The translations under genes and the position numbers were made by a program. Positions 7,692-15,250 of a stretch of 41,005 nucleotides of DNA are shown here, one piece after another. Numbering within the stretch: the first letter of the stretch is position 1; the number at the start of each line of letters is the position of its first letter. A model generated the notes under the pieces. It worked only from the letters and a program-made list of their open reading frames with translations. It made no database searches and was not told the DNA's origin. The stretch covers positions 8,174 through 49,178 of the forward strand of contig NZ_QFRW01000079.1 in the NCBI RefSeq assembly GCF_003265355.1, read 5' to 3'. The stretch is from Glycomyces dulcitolivorans (GTDB taxonomy: Bacteria > Actinomycetota > Actinomycetes > Mycobacteriales > Micromonosporaceae).

Positions 7692-8354
7692 GTGCAGGGT
7701 TTCAAAGGCAGGTTCGTGAAGGGCTCGGAGCCGGAGTCGGTCTACTGGAAGCGGCGGGGGATCGTGGCCGGGGTGGTGCTGGCGCTGATCCTGCTGACGG
7801 TCATCGGGTTGAACGCGTTCGGCGGGGGCGGCGACGAGCAGGACGCGGGCGTGGAAGCGGATGCGGCCCAGCAGGAGTGGACGGCGCCGACGCCGTCTTC
7901 GACGGCCCAGCGGCCGTACATCCCCGAGCCGTCGGAGTCGGCGAGCGAGTCGCCGTCGCCGACCGCGGCGCCGGTGGCGGCGTGCCCGGCCGAGGAGCTG
8001 ATGCTGCAGGTGGTGGCGGCGTTCGGCGAGGTGCGGTCGGGTTCGGAGGTGCCGGTGAGCGTCCTGGTCGCGAGCAGCGCGGACGTGCCGTGCACCGTAG
8101 ACCTGCGTTCGGTCGCGGTCGAGCTGGCGGCGGGGTCGGACGTGGTCTATTCGACGGCGCACTGCGAGACCCCGCAGGGCGAGGAGGTCGAGTTGAGCGA
8201 CGGCGCGGGCCAGACCGTGGAGTTCACCGTCGACGGGCTCGCCTCGGACGAGGGCTGCCGGGGCGCGCGCCGCGAACTCCCGGCGGGCGACTACGAGCTG
8301 CGGGCGCGCCTGGGCGACGCCGTGTCGTCCCCGGCGGCGCTGAAGCTCACCTAG
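7692..8354 (+). CDS. Membrane-anchored extracytoplasmic protein, unknown function
   Basis: The product has 220 residues and three zones. A short basic N-terminus (QGFKGRFVKG) leads to one membrane helix (about residues 22-43). A Ser/Pro/Glu-rich linker covers residues 50-95. The C-terminal domain of about 120 residues has four Cys residues (in VAACPAEEL, DVPCTVDL, TAHCETP, DEGCRGA). The C-terminal part reads like a beta-sandwich (alternating strands ending LPAGDYELRARLGD). No family was recognised. The GTG at 7692 is supported by the basic start and by a -10-like TAGCGT six bases upstream. It sits alone on the plus strand between mutY and disA and converges with disA. Confidence 0.75.
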   Translation: MQGFKGRFVKGSEPESVYWKRRGIVAGVVLALILLTVIGLNAFGGGGDEQDAGVEADAAQQEWTAPTPSSTAQRPYIPEPSESASESPSPTAAPVAACPAEELMLQVVAAFGEVRSGSEVPVSVLVASSADVPCTVDLRSVAVELAAGSDVVYSTAHCETPQGEEVELSDGAGQTVEFTVDGLASDEGCRGARRELPAGDYELRARLGDAVSSPAALKLT

Positions 8355-8393
8355 CGGGCGGTCGACCCCGCCGACGGCGAACGGTCGGCCGGG

Positions 8394-9461
8394 TCAGAGG
8401 TACCGGTCGAGGATCGAGACCTCGGCGAGGCGGGTGAGCGATTCGCGGATGCTCTGGGCCCGGCCGGGGCCGACGCCGTCGACGTCCTGGAGCTCTTCGA
8501 CGGTGACGCCGAGGAGTTCGGGGAGGGCGCCGAAGCGGTCGACGACGCGTTCGATGACGGCCTCGGGCAGGCGCGGGACCTTCGCGAGCATCCGGTACCC
8601 GCGGGGGCTGACGCGCCGGTCGAGGACGTCGGGCGAGTTCGGGTAGCCGAGGGACCGGGCGACGGCGATGAGGTCGAGGAGTTCGGGGGAGCTCATCTCG
8701 TCGACGGCGCGGAGGGCCTTGCGGTGGTCGGCGTCGTCGGGCAGGTAGTCGCGGACGACGAGTTCGCGGTCGGTGTCGACGCCGGCCATGAGCTCGTCGA
8801 GCTGGAGGGCGAGGAGCCGGCCGTCGGTGCCGAGTTCGATGACGTGGCCTTCGACCTCGTCGGCGATGTGGCGGGCCATCTCCAGGCGCTGGAGGACGGT
8901 GACGGCGTCGCGCACGGTCACGAGGTCTTCGATCTCCAGGCTGGAGAGGCTGGCGGCGACCTCGTCGAGGCGCAGTTTGTAGCGTTCGAGGGTGGCGAGG
9001 GCCTGGTTGGCGCGGGAGAGGATCTGCGTCGAGGGCTCCACGAGGTGGTGGATGTCGCCCATGTACAGGCCGATGGTGTGCATCGACTGGCTGACGGAGA
9101 TCACGGGGAACCCGGTCTGGATGGCGACGCGCTCGGCGGTGCGGTGGCGCGTGCCCGACTCGTTGGAGTGGATCGAGGGGTCGGGCATGAGGTGGACGCC
9201 GGCGCGGACGATGCGGGCGCCGTCGGTGGTGAGCACGACCGCGCCGTCCATCTTGCAGAGTTCGCGCAGGCGGGTCGCGGAGAACTCGATGTCGATCTCG
9301 AAGCCGCCGGTGCAGATGCGCTCGACGATCGTGTCGCATCCGACGACGATCAGCGCGCCGGTGCGGCCGCGGAGAATGCGTTCCAGGCCGTCGCGCAGCG
9401 CGGTGCCGGGCGCCATGGTGGCCAGGGTCGCGCGCAGGCCCTCGTCCGGGATCGACGCCAC
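8394..9461 (-). CDS. disA: Diadenylate cyclase DisA (c-di-AMP synthase, DNA integrity scanning protein)
   Basis: DisA condenses two ATP into cyclic di-AMP and scans DNA for branched structures. The 355-residue protein has the complete DAC domain: ALIVVGCD, the DGA motif in CKMDGAVVLTTDGA (D72) and the RHR motif in SGTRHRTAER (105-107). A helical spine (about 150-280) and a C-terminal helix-hairpin-helix (VEELQDVDGVGPGRAQSIRE) follow. Length equals the family norm (about 357). I chose the GTG at 9461 because GGGGG lies five bases upstream and MASIPDE fits the family N-terminus. radA, often the upstream partner of disA, is not adjacent; a PH-like membrane protein is there instead. Confidence 0.96.
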   Translation of the reverse strand: MASIPDEGLRATLATMAPGTALRDGLERILRGRTGALIVVGCDTIVERICTGGFEIDIEFSATRLRELCKMDGAVVLTTDGARIVRAGVHLMPDPSIHSNESGTRHRTAERVAIQTGFPVISVSQSMHTIGLYMGDIHHLVEPSTQILSRANQALATLERYKLRLDEVAASLSSLEIEDLVTVRDAVTVLQRLEMARHIADEVEGHVIELGTDGRLLALQLDELMAGVDTDRELVVRDYLPDDADHRKALRAVDEMSSPELLDLIAVARSLGYPNSPDVLDRRVSPRGYRMLAKVPRLPEAVIERVVDRFGALPELLGVTVEELQDVDGVGPGRAQSIRESLTRLAEVSILDRYL

Positions 9462-9510
9462 GGGTACCCCCAATGCTGGACGGTCCGCCGGCGCTGCCTG
9501 CCGGGCGGTT

Positions 9511-9552
9511 GAGGCGACCCCTCGCCCAGGGGTGGAGCGGTCGGGTCGCCTC
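9511..9552 (-). terminator. Hairpin between the PH-like gene and disA
   Basis: GAGGCGACCC (9511-9520) and GGGTCGCCTC (9543-9552) form a perfect 10-bp stem, with CCCCT/AGGGG able to pair inside as an alternative. It lies about 50 bases upstream of the disA start and downstream of the PH-like gene, so it could be that gene's terminator or part of a disA leader. I could not fit it to the ydaO riboswitch. Confidence 0.4.
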
Positions 9553-9706
9553 CAGTGTACGGATCGGCCGCCCGGGGCAGGGACCGGCATTTGGGGCAAG
9601 CCGCGCATCCCGGCTGGTGGCAACGGCCTGGTTGGCGCTGTTGCGGTGCGGCGGAGGGGGTTTCGCCGGCGGCGAACACCTGCGGCGGGCGGGGCCGCGG
9701 CGTGTC

Positions 9707-10300
9707 TCAGAGGCGGTCGACGACCTGGACGTGACCGGGCGCGTACGAGGCGAGGCGGGCGAGGAGCTGCTGCGGTTCGGGCGCGAAGTCCTTGCAGCGC
9801 ACGGCGAGGTCGAACCCGGCGACGAGGCCCTCGGTGGCCCGGTTGGCCTCGCGGAGCACGGACCGGCCGAGGAACCCGGGCCGGTCGGAGCCGCCGCGGC
9901 CGAGGTACACGTCGGCGGCGAACAGGAGGTAGGAGGTGCCGCGGCGCTTGGAGCCGACGTGGATCGCGGCGAGCTCCTCGATGTTGCTCCACGGGATCAT
10001 GAGCGCCTTGCCGAAGCTGGGGCGCACGCGCAGGCCGAAGTGGTTGACCATGAGCTTCGGGGGCCGCACGAGCGGCACGAGGAAGCAGGCGGCGCCGAGG
10101 ACGGCCATGACCGTGAAGAACCCGGGGAGCGCCGCGACGGGGTTGGGTTCGCCGGAGTCGAGGCTCGCGGGCTCGGTGTGCACGAGCCAGTAGAGGGCGG
10201 CGATCCCGGCGGCGCAGGCGCCCGCGTACAGGGCGAGGGACGAGATCCGACGGGTGGGTGAACTGCGCTCGACGACGACCCATTCCGAGCTCCTGCGCAC
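9707..10300 (-). CDS. Two-helix membrane protein with bacterial PH-like domain
   Basis: The 197-residue protein starts at GTG 10300 behind GGGAGGTGAGCC, a clear ribosome site. Two hydrophobic helices (about residues 20-41 and 58-78) are followed by a soluble domain with LMVNHFGLRVRPS and LMIPWSNIEELAAIHVG. This is the pattern of bacterial PH-like domains (a strand, a G-L/I turn, then I-P-W-x-x-I). Function is unknown; such proteins are generally membrane-associated adaptors. It lies upstream of disA on the same strand with a 245-bp gap, so co-transcription is doubtful. A TACAGT -10 candidate is at 10321-10326. Confidence 0.75.
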   Translation of the reverse strand: MRRSSEWVVVERSSPTRRISSLALYAGACAAGIAALYWLVHTEPASLDSGEPNPVAALPGFFTVMAVLGAACFLVPLVRPPKLMVNHFGLRVRPSFGKALMIPWSNIEELAAIHVGSKRRGTSYLLFAADVYLGRGGSDRPGFLGRSVLREANRATEGLVAGFDLAVRCKDFAPEPQQLLARLASYAPGHVQVVDRL

Positions 10301-10363
10301 GGCTCACCTCCCGATCCGCAACTGTAGTCAGCCGCGTCGAATCGCGCCACGGCCGAACGGCGG

Positions 10364-10540
10364 ATTCAGGGCAGGGGCAGAGCCTCGGAGGGCCGTGTCG
10401 CGGGCCCCCGGTTCAACACCCTGACACGGGGGTCCGACATTCGGGCCGGGTGCGCGGATTGCGGGTGGTTGGCGGGCACGCCGAATGGTCGGAGGATCGA
10501 TGGGCCCCCGGTCAAAACCTTGACATAGGGGTACGACAGT
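10364..10540 (-). repeat. Dispersed intergenic repeat, copy C (full length)
   Basis: Read on the minus strand this copy runs ACTGTCGTACCCCTATGTCA to CTCTGCCCCTGCCCTGAAT, co-linear with copy A for about 175 bp. Module 1 (around 10480-10540) and module 2 (around 10400-10445) each carry the core TGTCAGGGT-K-TTGAMCCGGGGGCCC, so the element is itself a degenerate tandem of one core. It fills the gap between the PH-like gene promoter and the GH13 stop codon and abuts that stop within four bases. Confidence 0.85.
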
Positions 10541-10544
10541 TTGG

Positions 10545-12143
10545 TCAGGTGCGGAGCCAGGCGGTGGTGTCGGGTGGGAGGGTGGGTTTGCCGGTGGGGG
10601 TGGTGGGGAGTTCGGCGCTGGCGAGGAGGGGGGTGCCTGCGGGGAGGTCGATAGGGGCGTCGGTGAAGTTGATGATGCAGGTGAAGCCGGGGTCTCTTGT
10701 GAAGGCGAGGACTCCTGGTTCGGTGTCGAGCCAGTGCATCGGGCCGTCGCCGAGGGCGGGTTCGTTGCGGCGGATGCGCAGGGCGAGGCGGTAGAGGGAG
10801 AGCATCGAGGCAGGGTCGGCGAGTTGGCGGGCCGCCGTAAGGCCGCGCCAGTCGGCGGGCTGGGGGAGCCAGGAGCTGCCGGTGCCGAACTCGAACGGTG
10901 GGGCGTCGCCGCCCCAGGGGAGCGGCACCCGGCAGCCGTCGCGGCCGAGATCCTTTCCCTCAGTGCGCCGGAACACCGGGTCTTCGCGCGCCTCGGCGGG
11001 CAGGTCGAAGACCTCGGGGAGGCCGAGCTCGTCGCCCTGGTAGACGTACACGCTGCCGGGCAGCGCCATGCTGAGCAGGGCCGCGGCGCGGGCCCGGCGC
11101 ACCCCGAGGGCGCGGTCGGTCGGGACGTCGTGGACGCGTTTGGTGAAGCGCGTGTCCTCGCGCCCGTACCTGGTGGCGTGCCGGGTGACGTCGTGGTTGG
11201 ACAGGACCCAGGTCGCTGGGGCACCGACCCGCGCATGCGTGGCGAGAGTCTGCTCGATGACCGAGCGGAGCGCCCCGGCCTCCCACGCGCACTTGAGGAA
11301 CGCGAAGTTGAACGCGGTGTGCAGCTCGTCAGGCCGCAAGTACATCGCGAACCGGTCGGGGTCGGCCACCCACATCTCGCCGACGAACGCCCGGTCCGGG
11401 TACTCGTCGAGGACGCGCCGCCACGCCCGGTAGATCTCGTGCACCTCCGGCTGGTCCTTATCCGGCTGGCTCCCGGGCCGGGACCCGTTGTCCGCGAACG
11501 TCGGCACGCCGGTCTCGCGGACGGGCCGGTCGGGCAGGCCCGCCTGCTTGACGAGGCGGTCGGCGACATCGATGCGGAAACCGTCGACGCCGCGGTCGAG
11601 CCAGAACCGCAGGATCGACTCGAACTCGGCGCGGACCTCGGGGTGGTCCCAGTTCAGGTCCGGCTGGGCGGCGTCGAACAGGTGCAGGTACCACTGCCCG
11701 TCGTCCACTTGCGACCATGCGGGCCCGCCGAAGCGCGAGCTCCAGTTGTTCGGGGCGTCCCGGAAGTGGAACCGGGCCCGCTCGGGCGAGCCGGGCGGGG
11801 CGGCGAGCGCCGCCTGGAACCACGCGTGCCGGTCGGAGGTGTGGTTGGGGACGATGTCGACGATGATCCGCAGTCCGTGCCGGTGCGCGGCGCGGATGAG
11901 CCGCTCGGCGTCCCAGAGGGTCCCGAAGACCGGGTCGATCGCGCGGTAGTCGGCGACGTCGTACCCGCCGTCGGCCATCGGCGACACGTACCACGGGTTG
12001 ATCCACAGGGCGTCGACGCCGAGGTCGCGCAGGTACGGCAGCCGCGACTCGATGCCGGCGAGGTCGCCGACGCCGTCGCCGTTCCCGTCGGCGAAGCTGC
12101 GCGGGTACACCTGGTAGACGACCGCGTCCCGCCACCAGCTCAC
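10545..12143 (-). CDS. GH13 alpha-glucosidase (oligo-1,6-glucosidase or trehalose/sucrose-type)
   Basis: The product has 532 residues and is the last gene of the sugar operon. It starts SWWRDAVVYQVYPRSFADGN, the family hallmark. The catalytic triad is complete: nucleophile in DGFRIDVADRL (D192), acid/base in FVGEMWV (E256) and the transition-state Asp in LSNHDVTR (D318). IVDIVPNHTSD is conserved region I. There is no signal peptide, so it hydrolyses imported alpha-linked oligosaccharides in the cytoplasm. The GTG at 12143 overlaps the upstream stop (GTGA), with GGGGG six bases before it; the longer ORF reading to 12785 is rejected. Linkage preference cannot be read. Repeat copy C begins just after the stop. 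Confidence 0.93.
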   Translation of the reverse strand: MSWWRDAVVYQVYPRSFADGNGDGVGDLAGIESRLPYLRDLGVDALWINPWYVSPMADGGYDVADYRAIDPVFGTLWDAERLIRAAHRHGLRIIVDIVPNHTSDRHAWFQAALAAPPGSPERARFHFRDAPNNWSSRFGGPAWSQVDDGQWYLHLFDAAQPDLNWDHPEVRAEFESILRFWLDRGVDGFRIDVADRLVKQAGLPDRPVRETGVPTFADNGSRPGSQPDKDQPEVHEIYRAWRRVLDEYPDRAFVGEMWVADPDRFAMYLRPDELHTAFNFAFLKCAWEAGALRSVIEQTLATHARVGAPATWVLSNHDVTRHATRYGREDTRFTKRVHDVPTDRALGVRRARAAALLSMALPGSVYVYQGDELGLPEVFDLPAEAREDPVFRRTEGKDLGRDGCRVPLPWGGDAPPFEFGTGSSWLPQPADWRGLTAARQLADPASMLSLYRLALRIRRNEPALGDGPMHWLDTEPGVLAFTRDPGFTCIINFTDAPIDLPAGTPLLASAELPTTPTGKPTLPPDTTAWLRT

Positions 12144-13477
12144 GACCGCCCCCAGTGGACGATGACGCCGTCGAGGCGCGACCGCTCGGCCGCGAACGCC
12201 ATCCGGTGGCTGTCGAGCGACGCCTCCAGATCCGGTGCGGCGCCGCCGTCCCGGCCCTGTTCGAGGGCGGTGATGAACGCGTCGATGAGCGCCTCGTCGC
12301 CGCCCGAGTGCCCCCGGTGGTCGGGCTCCCCGGCAGCCGTCACCGGCCCGGCGTACACCTCGAACACGCGGTGCCCCATGGGTTCGCGCGTGAAGCTCTT
12401 CCCCGGCCGCGCCTCGGGCAGGCCGGGCATCTCGGCGGCCGGGGAGAACAGGTCGATTTCCAGGGCGCCTGTGCGCAGGTTCCCGGCGATCTCCCCCGCC
12501 GTGCCCGTCAGCCGCACCGTGCGCGTGTTCTGCCCGGTGAACGCCGAGGTCGACAGTACCGCGGTGAGCCCGCTGGGGAACTCGGCGACGGTCTGCTGGT
12601 GGTCGACCACGTCGTTGTCCGAATGGAACACGCACCGTCCATAAGGGCCGTGACGCAGTGCCTCGATCCGGCCCGTCGGCGACAGGTCGTCGCCCAGCAG
12701 CGCCACCGGCCAGCCGTCCGTGCCCGCCAGCGCCTCTGCGTAGTAGCGGGGCGCGTAGAACGGGCACGAGTCCGCCGCCGGGCACCCGTCCAGGCAGTGC
12801 GACGGCGCGCCCGCCGGCGCGTGCTTGGGCTTGAAGTACGTGAGCGACCCCAAGGACGCCACAGTGGACGGCGCCTCGCCCGCGAACCAGCGGATGATGT
12901 CGAGGTCGTGGCAGGTCTTCGCGAGCACCATCGGACTCGACGTCGCCAGGTTCCGCCAGTTCCCGCGCACGTACGAGTGCGCGTAGTGCCAGAACCCGAT
13001 GTTCTCCTCGACCCGGATCGTCACGAGCCGCCCCACGGTCCCCGCGTCGACCAGGCGCCGGATCGTCCGCCAGAACGGCTGGTACCGCATCACGTGCCCG
13101 ATCCAGATGCGCGCGTTCAACTCCCGCGCCGCCCCCGCGAGCGCGTCGAGGTCCTCCTCGGTCGTCGCCGCCGGTTTTTCGAGGAGGACCGGCAGGCCCG
13201 TCTCGGCCGCCGCGACCGCCGCCTCGACGTGCAGCCGGTCCGGCAGCGCGATCACGAACGCGTCCAAGCCGATCGCCCCCGCGTCCGCGACCAGGTCCCG
13301 CCAGTCCGCGTACCGGTGCTCGTCCGGGACGCCCGCGCGCTCGCCGAGCCGGTCGCGCCGATGCTGCTCCGGATCGGTCACGGCCGCGACGGCCGCCCGT
13401 TCCGGATGACCGATCGCCCAGCGCCCGTACGTGTCCGAGCCCCGCGCCCCGGCCCCCAGGATGCCCAGTCGGATCAT
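12140..13477 (-). CDS. Gfo/Idh/MocA family oxidoreductase
   Basis: The 445-residue NAD(P)-dependent sugar or polyol oxidoreductase has the Rossmann glycine motif LGILGAGARGSD at the N-terminus. The EKP motif follows in LPVLLEKPAATTEED, then the catalytic His region in KTCHDLDIIRWFAG. Between the domains lies a Cys cluster (CLDGCPAADSCPFY) seen in a subset of this family; its role is unclear. It sits four bases after the permease and overlaps the GH13 gene by four bases, so it belongs to the sugar operon. By context it may oxidise a sugar unit released from the imported substrate. Confidence 0.9.
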   Translation of the reverse strand: MIRLGILGAGARGSDTYGRWAIGHPERAAVAAVTDPEQHRRDRLGERAGVPDEHRYADWRDLVADAGAIGLDAFVIALPDRLHVEAAVAAAETGLPVLLEKPAATTEEDLDALAGAARELNARIWIGHVMRYQPFWRTIRRLVDAGTVGRLVTIRVEENIGFWHYAHSYVRGNWRNLATSSPMVLAKTCHDLDIIRWFAGEAPSTVASLGSLTYFKPKHAPAGAPSHCLDGCPAADSCPFYAPRYYAEALAGTDGWPVALLGDDLSPTGRIEALRHGPYGRCVFHSDNDVVDHQQTVAEFPSGLTAVLSTSAFTGQNTRTVRLTGTAGEIAGNLRTGALEIDLFSPAAEMPGLPEARPGKSFTREPMGHRVFEVYAGPVTAAGEPDHRGHSGGDEALIDAFITALEQGRDGGAAPDLEASLDSHRMAFAAERSRLDGVIVHWGRS

Positions 13478-13481
13478 GCGC

Positions 13482-14324
13482 TCACCCTTTCTCCGCGCCC
13501 GACGTCAGCCCCGTGACCAGGAGCCGCTGCGCCAGGAAGAACCCCGCGACCACCGGGACGGTGATCGCGATCGACCCCGCCATGAGCACCGTCGTCGGCA
13601 CCGAGAACTCGGTGAGCTGCGCGATCCCCAGCGACACCGTCCACCGGTCCCGGTCGGCCACGAGGAACAGCAGTGCGAACAGGTACTCGTTCCACGCGAT
13701 CATGAACACGTACAACGCGGTCGCCGCGACGCCCGGCAGCGCCATCGGCAGGACCACGCGGCGGATCACCGCGAGCCGCCCGCACCCGTCGATCATCGCC
13801 GCCTCCTCTACAGAGGACGGTACCGCGACGAGGTAGGTGCGGAGCATGTACAGCGCCACGGGCACCGTCTGCGCGACGTACACGAACACCAGCCCCGCCA
13901 GGCTCCCCGTCAACCCGATCCGGCTGAGCAGCACGAACAGCGGGACCGCCAGGACGATCCCCGGCAGCAGGTACACGCCCAGGAACACCACGTTCACCAC
14001 GTCGCGCCCGAAGAACCGCAGCCGCACCGCCGCGTACGCGCCCAGGACACTGAGGACGATCGCGAGCGCCGCCGTGGCGAGGGCGACCTGGAGCGAGTTC
14101 CACATGTTCCCGCCGAGCCCGTACTCGGCCATCGCGGTCGGGTAGGCGTCGAAGGTGATCTCGCCGGGGGACGGGAGCAGGTCGAGGGGCTCGGTGAGGA
14201 CGGATTGGAACGGTCGCAGGGACAGCAGGAAGCCGTACAGGAGCGGTCCGGCCGTCACGACCACGGCGACGGTGATCACGGCCCAGCGCAGGACGCCGAG
14301 GATGCGGTCTTCGGTGCTCCTCAT
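13482..14324 (-). CDS. CUT1 sugar ABC transporter permease (MalG-like)
   Basis: This is a 280-residue inner-membrane permease with six predicted helices. It has the EAA loop VEEAAMIDGCGRLAVIRRVV plus LPMALPG that contacts the ATPase. Its ending (LLVTGLTSGAEKG) is typical of MalG/AraQ-type subunits. The ATG at 14324 overlaps the upstream permease stop (ATGA). No ATPase gene lies in the operon; CUT1 systems in actinomycetes often share a single MsiK-type ATPase encoded elsewhere (known for Streptomyces, inferred here). Confidence 0.93.
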   Translation of the reverse strand: MRSTEDRILGVLRWAVITVAVVVTAGPLLYGFLLSLRPFQSVLTEPLDLLPSPGEITFDAYPTAMAEYGLGGNMWNSLQVALATAALAIVLSVLGAYAAVRLRFFGRDVVNVVFLGVYLLPGIVLAVPLFVLLSRIGLTGSLAGLVFVYVAQTVPVALYMLRTYLVAVPSSVEEAAMIDGCGRLAVIRRVVLPMALPGVAATALYVFMIAWNEYLFALLFLVADRDRWTVSLGIAQLTEFSVPTTVLMAGSIAITVPVVAGFFLAQRLLVTGLTSGAEKG

Positions 14325-15250
14325 GCCTTCTCCCGCTTGATCATCCAGGCGTAGACGGCGACCACGACGAGGAGCATCCCGGTCATGATGAGGCCGGTGG
14401 CGCTGGCGGTGCCGATGTTGGCGCGCACGACGAGTTCGGAGTAGACGCGGACGGCGAGGACTTCGGTGCCGCCGGCGCCACCGGTGAGGAGGTAGATGTC
14501 GTTGAAGTTCTGGAAGGACCACAGGAAGCGCAGGACGGCCAGGAGCGCCATGACGCCGGCGAGCTGCGGGAGGAGCAGGTGCCAGAAGACGCGGGTCTTG
14601 CCGGCGCCGTCGATCTGGGCGGCTTCTTCGATGTCGCCGGGGACGACTTGGAGGCGCGCGGTGATGAACAGGAACGCGAGGGGGAACGTCTTCCAGACTT
14701 CGAACGCGATGACGGTGGTGAGCGCGACGGGGATCTCGAAGGGGCCGACGTCGCGGCTGGTGGTGGTGAGGAACGCGATGGGCTCGGCCCAGCCGAGCCA
14801 TTCGGTGCCGACGGCGTTGACGAGGCCGTAGCCGGGGTTGAGGAGGGTCTTCCAGATGGTGGTCGCGGCGACGACGGGGAGGATGTAGGGGACGAGGACG
14901 AGCGCCCGGATGAGGCCGCGGCCCGGGAACGGGTGGCGGAGGGCGAGGGCGACGGCGAGCCCGACGAGGATGGCTCCGGCGGAGGAGGCCGCGGCGTAGG
15001 TGACGGTGGTGGTCGCGGCGGACCAGAACCGGGGCGAGCCCCACACGGTGGCGAGGTTGTCGGTGGTGAACACGAGCTCGTCGAGGTAGAGCCGCGGGAT
15101 GTCGACGAGTCGCACATCGAGGAACGCGAACAGGACGACCGCGAGGAACGGCAGCACCGCGAACGCGAGCACTACGGCCATGGTGGGTGCCACGAGAAGT
15201 CGGCCGTCGCGGTCCTCGCGCCGCGACATCGTGAGCGGTTTGGCGGCCAT
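14321..15250 (-). CDS. CUT1 sugar ABC transporter permease (MalF-like)
   Basis: The 309-residue inner-membrane permease has six hydrophobic segments and the EAA loop IEEAAQIDGAGKTRVFWH followed by LLLPQL. The ending IYLLTGGAGGTEVLAV and WMIKREKA fit the MalF/UgpA type. Its ATG overlaps the stop codon of the binding-protein gene by one base (TAATG), so the two are coupled. It pairs with the following MalG-like subunit to form the channel. Confidence 0.93.
   Translation of the reverse strand: MAAKPLTMSRREDRDGRLLVAPTMAVVLAFAVLPFLAVVLFAFLDVRLVDIPRLYLDELVFTTDNLATVWGSPRFWSAATTTVTYAAASSAGAILVGLAVALALRHPFPGRGLIRALVLVPYILPVVAATTIWKTLLNPGYGLVNAVGTEWLGWAEPIAFLTTTSRDVGPFEIPVALTTVIAFEVWKTFPLAFLFITARLQVVPGDIEEAAQIDGAGKTRVFWHLLLPQLAGVMALLAVLRFLWSFQNFNDIYLLTGGAGGTEVLAVRVYSELVVRANIGTASATGLIMTGMLLVVVAVYAWMIKREKA

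Noticed and set aside
6609-8162. 517-codon reading of mutY
   Set aside because: The extra N-terminal part is arginine-rich and runs antisense through the gene at 7692; MutY homology begins near 7526.
9462-9706. c-di-AMP (ydaO-type) riboswitch upstream of disA
   Set aside because: Only a simple hairpin is visible; the conserved ydaO blocks could not be found by eye.
10545-12785. 746-codon reading of the GH13 gene
   Set aside because: The first 214 codons overlap the oxidoreductase gene out of frame; the enzyme begins at GTG 12143 with a ribosome site.
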